From the NCBI GenBank assembly GCA_029010715.1, contig JAQXKZ010000031.1, forward strand, positions 1 through 64,000: a stretch of 64,000 nucleotides of DNA. Direction: 5' to 3'. Source of the DNA: Clostridiales bacterium (GTDB taxonomy: Bacteria; Bacillota; Clostridia; Oscillospirales; Oscillospiraceae). Below are positions 17,108-25,709 of this stretch, one piece after another (the stretch's first letter is position 1; each line of letters begins with the position of its first letter). The notes under the pieces were generated by a model. The model was not told the DNA's origin and searched no databases. It saw only the letters and a program-made list of their open reading frames with translations. A program made the translations under genes and the position numbers.

Positions 17108-18967
17108 ATGGATGAATTATTTTTTTGTCCCACTTGTATGGCGAATATCAAACCGGAGAACGGCAGGTGCCCGGTATGCAGCGCTGATTTGAACGTTGAG
17201 AACGCTCCGCACCAGCTTTCCGTGAACAGTATTCTGTACGGAAGGTATCTCGTCGGCAAGGCCCTCGGCGCGGGCGGCTTCGGAATTACATATATTGGCT
17301 ATGACCTTAAGCTCAACAGCAAGGTTGCAGTTAAGGAGTTTTACATGTCGGGAGGCGTCAGCCGCACCGACTCTCTTACTGTCGCTCCGACGGACAAGAC
17401 CTTTGAAGCACCGTTCAACAAGGGCAAGGAGCGCTTTCTTGACGAAGCAAAAATACTCGCTCAGTTTATTGATGAGCCTAACATAGTAAATGTGCGCGAT
17501 TTTTTTGAGGAAAACGGCACCGCATATATAGTGATGGAATATCTTGATGGCGAGGACCTGAACCACTATTTGAAAAAGCATGGGGCCCAGGACTTTGACT
17601 CGACTATGGCAATGCTCGAGCCGGCAATGCTTGCGCTGGACAAGGTACATAAGAAGGGACTGATCCACAGAGATATAAGCCCTTCTAATATTATGTTGCT
17701 CAAGGACGGAAGCGTTAAGGTGCTGGACTTCGGAACGGCGAGGACGCAGAGCGTATTCGGCGAGAAGAGCCTTTCCATCATGCTCAAGCCGGGATACGCC
17801 CCGGAGGAGCAGTACAGGACGCACGGGCAGCAGGGGCCCTGGACGGATGTATACGCGATGAGCGCGACCTTCTACCGCCTGCTCACCGGCAAAACCCCAC
17901 CCACCTCGACGGACAGAATGTTCAACGACACGATCGAGCTGCCGTCAGCGCTCGGAGTCAGGATCACGCCGCAGCAGGAGGCGGCGCTTATGCGCGGCCT
18001 CGCGGTAAGGAGCGCGGACAGAATCCAGACGATGGAGGAGCTCGTCAAGTGCCTTAAGGGCGAACAGAAAATCAAAAAACTCAGAAAGGCGACACCCTGG
18101 AAGAAGATAGCCGCAGCGGCTGCTGTACTGGCAGTGATTGGCGGGGGCATTATTGCCGTTGCAGGCGGCGGAGGCAGTAAGATCGCCGCATTCGTTTCCG
18201 GCACGGCCGCGGAGAGCGGAAAGGCGGAATCCGAAGCAGGTGCGAAGACCGATGATAAAAGCAGTGACGAACCGGATGGCGAATATGTGCTTGAGGACAA
18301 GTACATGCTTGTCAAGAAAACTGTGAGGGATGCCCGAGGCAAGCTGCTGTATACCGAAGAATATGAGTATAATGAATACGGAGGAAGAACACGGTACTTT
18401 TATCAGTATTATGTTGATGGCGCGCCGAGCCATAGCTCCGAGATAAAAATGGGATATGACGAAAATAATATACTCATTTATCAAGAAAGCGAATATCAGG
18501 GAATATCACGCTACGAGTATGAATACGACGAGGATGGCCGGGTCACAAAGCGATATGAGTATGACGAGAACCATAATCTGAAAGGTTGGGATGAATACGA
18601 ACGCCCGGATGGAGTGAAGGGGCAGGACGTCTATACCTATTACCCGGACGGGACGCTTGAAGGCTTCTATAAGTCCCGCTATGATGAAGCTGAAAGAACA
18701 AGTGTTTATGAAGACTATGACGCAGACGGAAAGCTCAGCTATAAAAGCATTACAAAAACCGATGAGAATGGAAATATAGTCTCATCCAAGATGTACAGTG
18801 ACGGAGAGAACCTCAGCAGAGAAGAGGCCTACACCTACGACTCCGAGGGCAGAATGATCTCCGGAAGTGAGACGACGTACTACAGCGAGGAGCCGCAGAA
18901 GAATACCATTACCGGAAAAAGCGAACTGATGCAGATATATGTCTGGCATTACTTTGACGAGGAGTAA
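17108..18967 (+). CDS. Membrane Ser/Thr protein kinase with N-terminal zinc-ribbon tag and YD-like extracytoplasmic repeats
   Basis: This 619-residue protein starts with a paired-Cys tag (C7, C10, C21, C24). It is followed by a complete Hanks-type kinase: glycine loop GAGGFG (54-59), catalytic Lys76 in VAVKE, H187-R188-D189 in the catalytic loop with the Asn of PSNI, D207 of DFG, and a GYAPEEQY APE motif. An Ala/Gly-rich membrane segment lies at about 334-354. The outer part (about 370-619) is built of Tyr/Asp/Glu-rich strand repeats of the YEYDEDGR type, like YD or MORN-like repeats. It phosphorylates Ser/Thr of partner proteins at the membrane, and the outer repeats may sense envelope ligands (inference). 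It is the first gene of the locus, with ribosome site GGAGG, and the next gene begins 32 bp downstream. Confidence 0.93.
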   Translation: MDELFFCPTCMANIKPENGRCPVCSADLNVENAPHQLSVNSILYGRYLVGKALGAGGFGITYIGYDLKLNSKVAVKEFYMSGGVSRTDSLTVAPTDKTFEAPFNKGKERFLDEAKILAQFIDEPNIVNVRDFFEENGTAYIVMEYLDGEDLNHYLKKHGAQDFDSTMAMLEPAMLALDKVHKKGLIHRDISPSNIMLLKDGSVKVLDFGTARTQSVFGEKSLSIMLKPGYAPEEQYRTHGQQGPWTDVYAMSATFYRLLTGKTPPTSTDRMFNDTIELPSALGVRITPQQEAALMRGLAVRSADRIQTMEELVKCLKGEQKIKKLRKATPWKKIAAAAAVLAVIGGGIIAVAGGGGSKIAAFVSGTAAESGKAESEAGAKTDDKSSDEPDGEYVLEDKYMLVKKTVRDARGKLLYTEEYEYNEYGGRTRYFYQYYVDGAPSHSSEIKMGYDENNILIYQESEYQGISRYEYEYDEDGRVTKRYEYDENHNLKGWDEYERPDGVKGQDVYTYYPDGTLEGFYKSRYDEAERTSVYEDYDADGKLSYKSITKTDENGNIVSSKMYSDGENLSREEAYTYDSEGRMISGSETTYYSEEPQKNTITGKSELMQIYVWHYFDEE

Positions 18968-18999
18968 GCCCAAAATCATCCGAAAGGAAGCGAAAAGGA

Positions 19000-21012
19000 A
19001 TGCCCAATATGATCCTGTGCCCGCACTGTATGACACTCAACGAGACAGACGGGCATGTATGCATGACCTGCGGGAAGGATATGAACGCCGGCAACAATAC
19101 GCATCAACTCCCGATAGGAACAGTTCTGAACAAGCGCTACCTTGTTGGCTGCGCCATAGGCGGCGGAGGGTTCGGAATTACATACATAGGCTATGACATG
19201 CTGCTGAATATCAAGGTTGCGATCAAGGAGTACTATCCAAGCGGAGCAGCCAACCGAAGCACGACGGCAACGGTATATCCCACCTCAAGCAGCGGCGGCA
19301 GCTCGTTTGAAATCGGCAAGGAACGCTTCCTGAACGAAGCCAGAATCCTTTCTGATTTTATAGACGACGCGAACGTTGTGACGCTCAGAGACTTCTTTGA
19401 AGAGAACGGCACGGCGTACATCATTATGGAATATCTCGACGGGCAGGATCTGAGAGAGTATTTAAACGAACATGGTGCAATGAGCTTTGACGAAGCGCTG
19501 GAGCTGATTACCCCGGCCATAAAGGCGCTTGAGCGTATACACGCCAAAGGTATCATCCACGGGGACATCAGCCCGTCGAACATCATGCGTCTCAGCAACG
19601 GCGAAGTGAAGATACTGGACTTCGGCACGGCAAGGAATCAGGGCGGAAACGAAAACTACAATTCGTCAATGATGCTCAAGCCCGGATATGCCCCGGAGGA
19701 GCAGTTCAGACAGCAGGGCGAGCTGGGACCATGGACAGATGTATACGCGATAAGCGCGACAATATACAAGCTCATAACCAATGTTACTCCGGAGAACTCA
19801 ACGGACAGGGTTTACGGCGACACTCTTATGCGGCCGGGCAAGCTCGGCGCAAAGATCAGTCCGGCGCAGGAGGCGGCGCTGATGAAGGGCATGGCTGTCA
19901 GCGCAAAGAACCGCACCGGTACGATGGGTGAGTTGCTTGACAGTCTGAACCGGAACAGGCTCAGCGCTGCGGATGCGGTAAAGCTGCTGTTTGGGAAGCG
20001 GATTTTCCGTATCGGCGTGGCCGCAGCAGCTGCACTTCTCATCCTTTGCCTCACGCTGACCGGAAAGAAGGCGGAGACTTCTGTCAATACAGCCGCAGTG
20101 CCGGAGCAGAGTAAAACGACAGACGCAACACAGGACAGCCGTATTCAAAACGTCACTCTTAGGGAGGACGCTTACCCTGTCAAAATGTATTCCGGCATGG
20201 AAAAGATGGAGGGATTTTCAAGGGCAAGTCTGCTCAGCAGCAGTGGCGGCGATATATATATCAGCGACTGCTTCATCGGAAACGGTATGCTGTGCCTGAT
20301 TATGAATCTTGACAACAGGAGCGACGATGCCGGCACTGTGTTCAATGCAGAGCTGACGGACGGCTACAGAACAGTAGAATGTGATTTATATGACGAGATT
20401 AAACCCGGAGAGCAGAGAACGGTAGGGCTGTGGTTCAGTACAGATTTGATGTATATTCAGGGAATAAGCAACTTCAACAGGCTTGATCTGAATTTAACTG
20501 TGGACGGTTTTGGAAAGGAATATGAGAGCTTGTCCTCGATGGTGTATTTCCCGGAAACCGTACATATAGAGAGCAATATCGATACCGTGCCGGTGACCCT
20601 GTATTCGGAGGATAATCTGGAACTCATGTGTTACGGTGTGTCACTGAGAGAAGACAATTGCCTTGGAAGTATTCTGCTTAAGGCAAGGAGAAAGGTAAAG
20701 GATTATAAATCCATAACCTGTTCTCTGGATAATAATGAGGTATATGCCGACGGGACAAAGATGTTCTCTCAGGTCTCCAACTACAAATATATTGGTTATG
20801 AAGACGATAATTATTTAATGATTGATTTTAACTACGGATACTCTGCCCCGGTGGATGAAATGAATGTGATGCACTCAAACACGCAGATGCCAAAGACGGT
20901 GACGCTTACGGTCAAAATCGGCAACGGCAACAGCTCAGATGACATCATAGCCGGAGAGTCGCTCACGTTCGAGATAGACAATGATGGCATAGGTCATCTT
21001 AAACAGGGATAA
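19000..21012 (+). CDS. Membrane Ser/Thr protein kinase with N-terminal zinc-ribbon tag, catalytic loop HGD
   Basis: This is a 670-residue paralogue of the preceding kinase with the same Cys spacing (C7, C10, C21, C24). The kinase domain keeps GGGGFG, the Lys of VAIKE, D189, the Asn of PSNI, D207 of DFG and GYAPEEQF. The Arg of HRD is Gly (H187-G188-D189), which makes it a non-RD kinase that may not need activation-loop phosphorylation. A membrane segment lies at about 339-356. The outer domain (about 385-670) is beta-rich, unlike that of the first kinase, and not assigned to a family. The start at 19000 is supported by AGGAAG upstream. The different sensor domain next to a similar kinase suggests two inputs to one circuit (inference). 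Confidence 0.92.
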   Translation: MPNMILCPHCMTLNETDGHVCMTCGKDMNAGNNTHQLPIGTVLNKRYLVGCAIGGGGFGITYIGYDMLLNIKVAIKEYYPSGAANRSTTATVYPTSSSGGSSFEIGKERFLNEARILSDFIDDANVVTLRDFFEENGTAYIIMEYLDGQDLREYLNEHGAMSFDEALELITPAIKALERIHAKGIIHGDISPSNIMRLSNGEVKILDFGTARNQGGNENYNSSMMLKPGYAPEEQFRQQGELGPWTDVYAISATIYKLITNVTPENSTDRVYGDTLMRPGKLGAKISPAQEAALMKGMAVSAKNRTGTMGELLDSLNRNRLSAADAVKLLFGKRIFRIGVAAAAALLILCLTLTGKKAETSVNTAAVPEQSKTTDATQDSRIQNVTLREDAYPVKMYSGMEKMEGFSRASLLSSSGGDIYISDCFIGNGMLCLIMNLDNRSDDAGTVFNAELTDGYRTVECDLYDEIKPGEQRTVGLWFSTDLMYIQGISNFNRLDLNLTVDGFGKEYESLSSMVYFPETVHIESNIDTVPVTLYSEDNLELMCYGVSLREDNCLGSILLKARRKVKDYKSITCSLDNNEVYADGTKMFSQVSNYKYIGYEDDNYLMIDFNYGYSAPVDEMNVMHSNTQMPKTVTLTVKIGNGNSSDDIIAGESLTFEIDNDGIGHLKQG

Positions 21013-21026
21013 AAGGAGAGAATGGA

Positions 21027-22460
21027 ATGAGGAGCGATAAGACATGGGTGTGCAGCGAATGCGGCACCGTGAATCAGGCCGAGTTTGATATATGCTTCAG
21101 GTGCGGAGCAGCGCGCGGATCTGTACAGGAACCGCCGGCGGACGGAAAGGCAAAGAAGCAGAAGCCGGAGAAGAAACCAAAGGAAAAAAAGGCAAGACCC
21201 GAAAATCAGGCGGGTGTTTCCGCGGGTAAGGGAAAATGGAAGCCGGTGCTGATTACCGCTTTGATCGTAATTGCGCTGTTTGTGGGGATCAGCGCGGCGT
21301 TTCACAGCGCGGCGAAAAAGCTTGCCGATGAGGGCAAGTACGGCGAAGCTGCCGCCAAGGCGAAGTTCGACCTCCTTTTCAGTGCAAATCTTAAAGAGTC
21401 CGCGTTTATCGAAAAGGGCATGGAGCTTTATAATAAGGGCGATTATGCAGGGGCGGAAAAGTACCTGAGGTCCTTCACCGATGATGAAACGGCTAAGAAA
21501 TACCTGAACCTGTCGAACATGATGCTTGCATATAAGTATTACGACAGGGGCAACTACGACAAAGCGATTGAGCTTATCGAGGGAATAGACGACCCGTCAC
21601 TCGATCTTAAGCAACTCAGAAACGATGCTTATTTCAGCAAGGGCTTTGAGCAGCTCAAGGCAGGAAATCTTGAGAAAGCGCAGCCCAGCTTCGAGAATGT
21701 TACCGACGATCCGCTGACAGCGGACTATCTTGAAATAATCAAGGGCCTCGATTCGGGGGACTACGTAGCGGCGGCAAAGCTTGCGGAGGAATGTTCCGGA
21801 AATGGCCCTAAACAGCTGCCGCTCTACGATTGGAAGGACCTGTTTGAGAAAGAGCTTGAATCCGCCGACAGGGATACGATTGACCAGCTGTTCCGGATAA
21901 ACGCCGCGCTGAGAATGTTGAGCGGAGACGTTGACTTCACCGAGGAGGAACCGGGGTTCGTTTTATATTCCCAGCCGAAAGACCAGAGCTTTAACGATGA
22001 AGATCACACCATCGTGACAATTGAGGATTTAAACCGCTGCGGCAGCAGCGAGGACGGCAAGATAATCGTCCTGTGGGAAATACATAAATACGACACCGAT
22101 GAGGTCGTGTACTACATCGACTGGGATATCATGGGTCAAATCCCCAAGGAGCTGTATCCGGAGTCGCTTGAAGAGGTCGGCCGCTCAGTACGGATAGTGT
22201 GCGGCGGTGAAAAAGAGGGCTGGTATAATCTCAAAAGCGGCGGCAGCGCTGACGCGGTCAGAGAATACTCGACCGTCTATGCCGTGCTCGGATACAACGG
22301 CGGCAGCTTCTACTCCTCGCCTAAGGTGTGGGGTCCGACATGCCCGTACAGCATATTCTCTGCTTATGACGGGGTGCCGGTGTTTGGCGGCCTTACTGAC
22401 TATTCAGACAACGATAACAGCATCTATATATACAAGGCATTGAGAAAGCTGGTAATGTAA
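21027..22460 (+). CDS. Zinc-ribbon-tagged membrane protein with TPR-like helical repeats
   Basis: This is a 477-residue protein. The N-terminus (W7-V-C9, C12, C23, C26) resembles a RanBP2-type or double zinc ribbon. A Lys/Pro/Glu-rich linker leads to a membrane segment at about 74-93. The following part (about 100-290) consists of helical pairs with TPR-like features (GKYGEAAAKAKFD, GDYAGAEKYL, NYDKAIELIEG, GNLEKAQPSF). The last about 150 residues form a separate domain without a recognised family. It sits 14 bp after kinase 2 with a strong AAAGGAGAG site. TPR repeats bind proteins or peptides, so a scaffold or sensor role in the kinase pathway is likely but inferred. Confidence 0.8.
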   Translation: MRSDKTWVCSECGTVNQAEFDICFRCGAARGSVQEPPADGKAKKQKPEKKPKEKKARPENQAGVSAGKGKWKPVLITALIVIALFVGISAAFHSAAKKLADEGKYGEAAAKAKFDLLFSANLKESAFIEKGMELYNKGDYAGAEKYLRSFTDDETAKKYLNLSNMMLAYKYYDRGNYDKAIELIEGIDDPSLDLKQLRNDAYFSKGFEQLKAGNLEKAQPSFENVTDDPLTADYLEIIKGLDSGDYVAAAKLAEECSGNGPKQLPLYDWKDLFEKELESADRDTIDQLFRINAALRMLSGDVDFTEEEPGFVLYSQPKDQSFNDEDHTIVTIEDLNRCGSSEDGKIIVLWEIHKYDTDEVVYYIDWDIMGQIPKELYPESLEEVGRSVRIVCGGEKEGWYNLKSGGSADAVREYSTVYAVLGYNGGSFYSSPKVWGPTCPYSIFSAYDGVPVFGGLTDYSDNDNSIYIYKALRKLVM

Positions 22461-22491
22461 TGCCTGCAGATAAAACGGAGGCGATACTGCT

Positions 22492-23238
22492 ATGCGCTGG
22501 GATATTGCAAGCATGAGCGAGCACGGAGAGCGGAAAAACAACGAGGACTGCGTAGAGGTCGCTGCAGCGGATGCCGGAATATGCGCCGTGCTGTGCGACG
22601 GCCTCGGAGGGCACGACGCCGGAGAGCTTGCGTCGAAATGTGTCTGTGAAAGCATAATCGCAGACTTTGAGAAGGCCCCGGAGGATGCGGATATATACGA
22701 ACTCGTATGCGAGCTTATCCAGAGCGCACAGGACGAGCTGCTCAAAAAACAGATCGAGCTTGATAATCAGGGCGGGATGAAAACAACGGTCTGCTGTCTG
22801 CTGCTCCAGAACGGCAAGGCGGCGGCAGCCTATGTCGGTGACAGCCGCATATACCAATTCAGGAAAAAACGGCTGCTGTCAAGATCGGTGGATCACTCCG
22901 TTCCTCAATACCTCGTGAACGTCGGGGAAATCAGGGAAAGCGAAATCCGGCACCATCCGGACCGCAACAAGCTGCTGCGGGTTATGGGGTCGGAATGGGA
23001 GTCGCCCCGTTACCAGCGCATGACCCTGTCGGAGCCGCTGCGTGATGACGCGTTCCTTCTCTGCACGGATGGCTTCTGGGAGTGGATAGAGGAGAAGGAA
23101 ATGGAGTCCATGCTCAAACGCGCGTCATGCTCTGAGGAGTGGCTCTGCAATATGAAGAAGCTCATATACACCCGCGGAAGCGGAAAGAAAATGGATAACC
23201 TGTCTGCAATCGCAATCAGACAGGTGGACAAGGGCTAA
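22492..23238 (+). CDS. PP2C-family Ser/Thr protein phosphatase
   Basis: This is a 248-residue soluble phosphatase. The metal-binding and active-site motifs of bacterial PP2C (PPM) enzymes are in order: NNEDC near the N-terminus, CDGLGGHDAGE, YVGDSRIYQF, CTDGFWEW, and KMDNLSAIAI at the end. It would remove phosphates placed by the neighbouring kinases in a Mn2+/Mg2+-dependent reaction. It is placed between the TPR protein and the first small FHA protein, which matches the order in the second half of the locus (kinase, PP2C, FHA). Confidence 0.95.
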   Translation: MRWDIASMSEHGERKNNEDCVEVAAADAGICAVLCDGLGGHDAGELASKCVCESIIADFEKAPEDADIYELVCELIQSAQDELLKKQIELDNQGGMKTTVCCLLLQNGKAAAAYVGDSRIYQFRKKRLLSRSVDHSVPQYLVNVGEIRESEIRHHPDRNKLLRVMGSEWESPRYQRMTLSEPLRDDAFLLCTDGFWEWIEEKEMESMLKRASCSEEWLCNMKKLIYTRGSGKKMDNLSAIAIRQVDKG

Positions 23239-23279
23239 GGGATAATGCAATACAAAATCAAACTGGAAGAGGAGAAATC

Positions 23280-23906
23280 ATGAAGGTTTTAAAGTGCCAG
23301 AAAGGTCATTTCTTTGACGGGGAAAAATACAGCTCCTGCCCATACTGCGAGGACGGCGGCGCTACTGTCTCTAATAGTGTTCCGCAGTTCACAAAGGAAG
23401 ATATAGAGTATGCAAAGACTGCGGCAGCAAATGACGGCGAAGACGTGACCGTTGCATATGAGGAAGACAGGGACAGAGAGCAGACCATAGCATATCAGTG
23501 GACCCCATCTGCTGACGTGAATGCAGATGCGGCCGCAGACGTCCCGGATTTCCATATACAGGAAGAACGTTTTGAGCCGGTGGTCGGATGGCTTGTATGC
23601 GTGGAAGGGGCGGAGCGCGGCCGCGACTACAGGCTCCTCGCAGGAAGAAACTATATAGGCCGCTCCGTCGATATGGACATCAGCATCCCGGACGACCAGC
23701 AGCTGTCCCGCGAAAGGCACTGCTCCGTTATATATGACCCGCGTTCATTCCGCTTTGTAGTTCTGCCCGGAGACTCCTCACTCACAATGCTCAACGGCGA
23801 GACACTGAATATGCCGCATGACCTGAAGGACGGAGACGTAATTACCTGTGGCAGCACGAAGCTATGCTTCATCGCTTACTGCAGGGAAGGACGGGATTGG
23901 GAATGA
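23280..23906 (+). CDS. Small cytoplasmic FHA-domain protein with Cys/His zinc tag
   Basis: This is a 208-residue protein without a membrane segment. The N-terminus has C6, H10, C20, C23 (CQKGHFFDGEKYSSCPYC), a likely single zinc site. An acidic linker with several Thr (DVTVAYEEDR...) follows and could be a phospho-acceptor. The FHA domain (about 112-205) has the phospho-threonine-binding pattern YIGRS, LSRERH and LNGE. It would dock on phosphorylated partners. Its stop overlaps the next start by ATGA. It is paralogous to the protein at 28126-28869. Confidence 0.88.
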   Translation: MKVLKCQKGHFFDGEKYSSCPYCEDGGATVSNSVPQFTKEDIEYAKTAAANDGEDVTVAYEEDRDREQTIAYQWTPSADVNADAAADVPDFHIQEERFEPVVGWLVCVEGAERGRDYRLLAGRNYIGRSVDMDISIPDDQQLSRERHCSVIYDPRSFRFVVLPGDSSLTMLNGETLNMPHDLKDGDVITCGSTKLCFIAYCREGRDWE

Positions 23907-25669
23907 ATTTGCTTAAGAAGCTTCTTGCGCTGACGCTTGCCGTTCTGTGCGTCACACTGTGCGTTCCTGTTGCCGCCTCAGCGGAAACCGCGTGGACGTC
24001 GACAGAGCTTGAGCAATGCACGGTAACGGTTCCCGAGGTCAACGCATACCTGTATCCGATCGATCAGTCGGGCAACGTTATCCATGGGCTGACCGAAAAC
24101 AGCATCAATATTGAGGCGCAGCTTGGCACTGAAAAGCTTGACATCGAAGCTTTTAAGAACGCGAAGGATATGGGCTGCCTTTATATCGTGCTGCTGAACA
24201 CCGCGTCCAACAGCACGGGCTACGAGTATCTGAATATCATAAAGAGCGAGCTTGGCAAGTGGATTGACGACCTTAACGAGAACGACAGATTTATTCTGAT
24301 ATCCTATGCGGATGAATTCACGGTTCAGCTCGATGGCTCCGAAAGCCGTGATTCCGCAAAGCGTATTATCGCAAATATCGAAGAAGTTGTCAGAAATGCC
24401 AATGCCGTTCCCGCGATAAAGGAAGCAATAAGGCTGGCAGGGCTTGAAGAGAACAGCGAGCCGGAGCGCCGCGTACTTGTAATGTACGATAATGGGGCAT
24501 TTCTCAAAAACGGTGATGTTGTCTGTGACGAGCTGCTCAATTCTCTCGTTACCGAGGGCCTGCCGCTGTACACGCTGTGCAACTACACGTATGATGACAT
24601 ACAGCAAAAAATGACCGACTTCGCGAAAACCACCGGCGGTAACAACATCAGAATAGACGGCTCGAACCGCGCTGTTATGACGGAGCAGCTGCGAAGCTGG
24701 CTCAACAGCTGCTATGTGCTGAAAATGAAAGGGTCGAGCAACGATCTCCAGCCGCGTGAACGTGTGCTGAGCATAAGATTCAGCGCGGATGGAGGGGAAC
24801 AGAACCTCCGGAGATCCGTACTTGTTACCAGGAACATTCCGGATAACGTTCAGCCGACGCTTGAGCAGCTTAAATGCGAGGATGAAACGACGCTTGAGCT
24901 GCTGTTCTCCGAGGACGTCAGGGGCGCGGATAAAACGGATAACTATACGATAACCGAGAAGAAGACCGGCAAGGAGCTGAAAATAGAGGCGGCCGAATAT
25001 GACAAGGCCAGGCACAGTGTCACCTTGACGATGGAAAAAACAATGGCCGGCGAATATTGCCTTGAGATAAGGGGCATCACAGATGTCTCGTATGAGGCTA
25101 ATGCTTTCCGCTTTGAGGACGGCTCTGAGCAGTACGAGTTCAGCGTCGACGGCGGCAGCGCTGCGGTATGGATAGTCGCAGGCGTTGCAGTTGTTGTCTG
25201 CATAGCTGCAGTGGTGCTTGTTGTCATGAATAAAACGAAAAAACGCAAGGCTGAGCAGGAAAGGCTCGAAGCCGAGCGCGCAAGGGCAGAAGCGCAAAGA
25301 CGTGAGGAGGAGCTTCGCCGCGCCGTACAGGCACAGGCCCGCGTGAAGTTCGCAGAGGATCGCGCCGGTATGCTCCCGGTGAGCATGGTTATGGTGCTGC
25401 CTAACGGACTCAAGAGCAAGGCTGACATAAGCGTGGGAGAGAAATTCAGTGTCGGCCGCAGCAGCAAGAGATCAGACCTGAGTATAAACGATGACATGAT
25501 CTCAGGACTGCATATGCTGCTTAGCTACAGCCAGGGGAGGCTCACGGTTGCTGATGCGGGTTCCACAAACGGAACCTTCGTCAACGGAATCAAGATAGAC
25601 AAGCCGCGTCAACTGCAGAACGGCGACACTATTCTGATAGGAAAGACCAGAATAAGCGTGAAATTCTGA
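23903..25669 (+). CDS. Exported vWA-like domain, membrane segment and cytoplasmic FHA domain
   Basis: The protein has 588 residues. The ATG at 23903 overlaps the previous stop and is followed by a clear signal peptide ending near VAASAE. The outer part (about 65-270) has the alternating strand/helix pattern of a von Willebrand A fold, but the first MIDAS loop reads LNTASNS in place of DxSxS, so metal binding may be lost. A beta-rich domain and a membrane segment (about 422-444) follow, then a charged coiled coil (QERLEAERARAEAQR) and a C-terminal FHA domain with GRS (518-520), SGLH and STNGTFVNG intact. The topology is a receptor: outer ligand binding, inner phospho-threonine reading. The function is inferred from architecture. 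Confidence 0.88.
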   Translation: MNLLKKLLALTLAVLCVTLCVPVAASAETAWTSTELEQCTVTVPEVNAYLYPIDQSGNVIHGLTENSINIEAQLGTEKLDIEAFKNAKDMGCLYIVLLNTASNSTGYEYLNIIKSELGKWIDDLNENDRFILISYADEFTVQLDGSESRDSAKRIIANIEEVVRNANAVPAIKEAIRLAGLEENSEPERRVLVMYDNGAFLKNGDVVCDELLNSLVTEGLPLYTLCNYTYDDIQQKMTDFAKTTGGNNIRIDGSNRAVMTEQLRSWLNSCYVLKMKGSSNDLQPRERVLSIRFSADGGEQNLRRSVLVTRNIPDNVQPTLEQLKCEDETTLELLFSEDVRGADKTDNYTITEKKTGKELKIEAAEYDKARHSVTLTMEKTMAGEYCLEIRGITDVSYEANAFRFEDGSEQYEFSVDGGSAAVWIVAGVAVVVCIAAVVLVVMNKTKKRKAEQERLEAERARAEAQRREEELRRAVQAQARVKFAEDRAGMLPVSMVMVLPNGLKSKADISVGEKFSVGRSSKRSDLSINDDMISGLHMLLSYSQGRLTVADAGSTNGTFVNGIKIDKPRQLQNGDTILIGKTRISVKF

Positions 25670-25709
25670 GATGAGAATTAATTCCTGACGGGAGGAGCGG
25701 ACGGATCAA

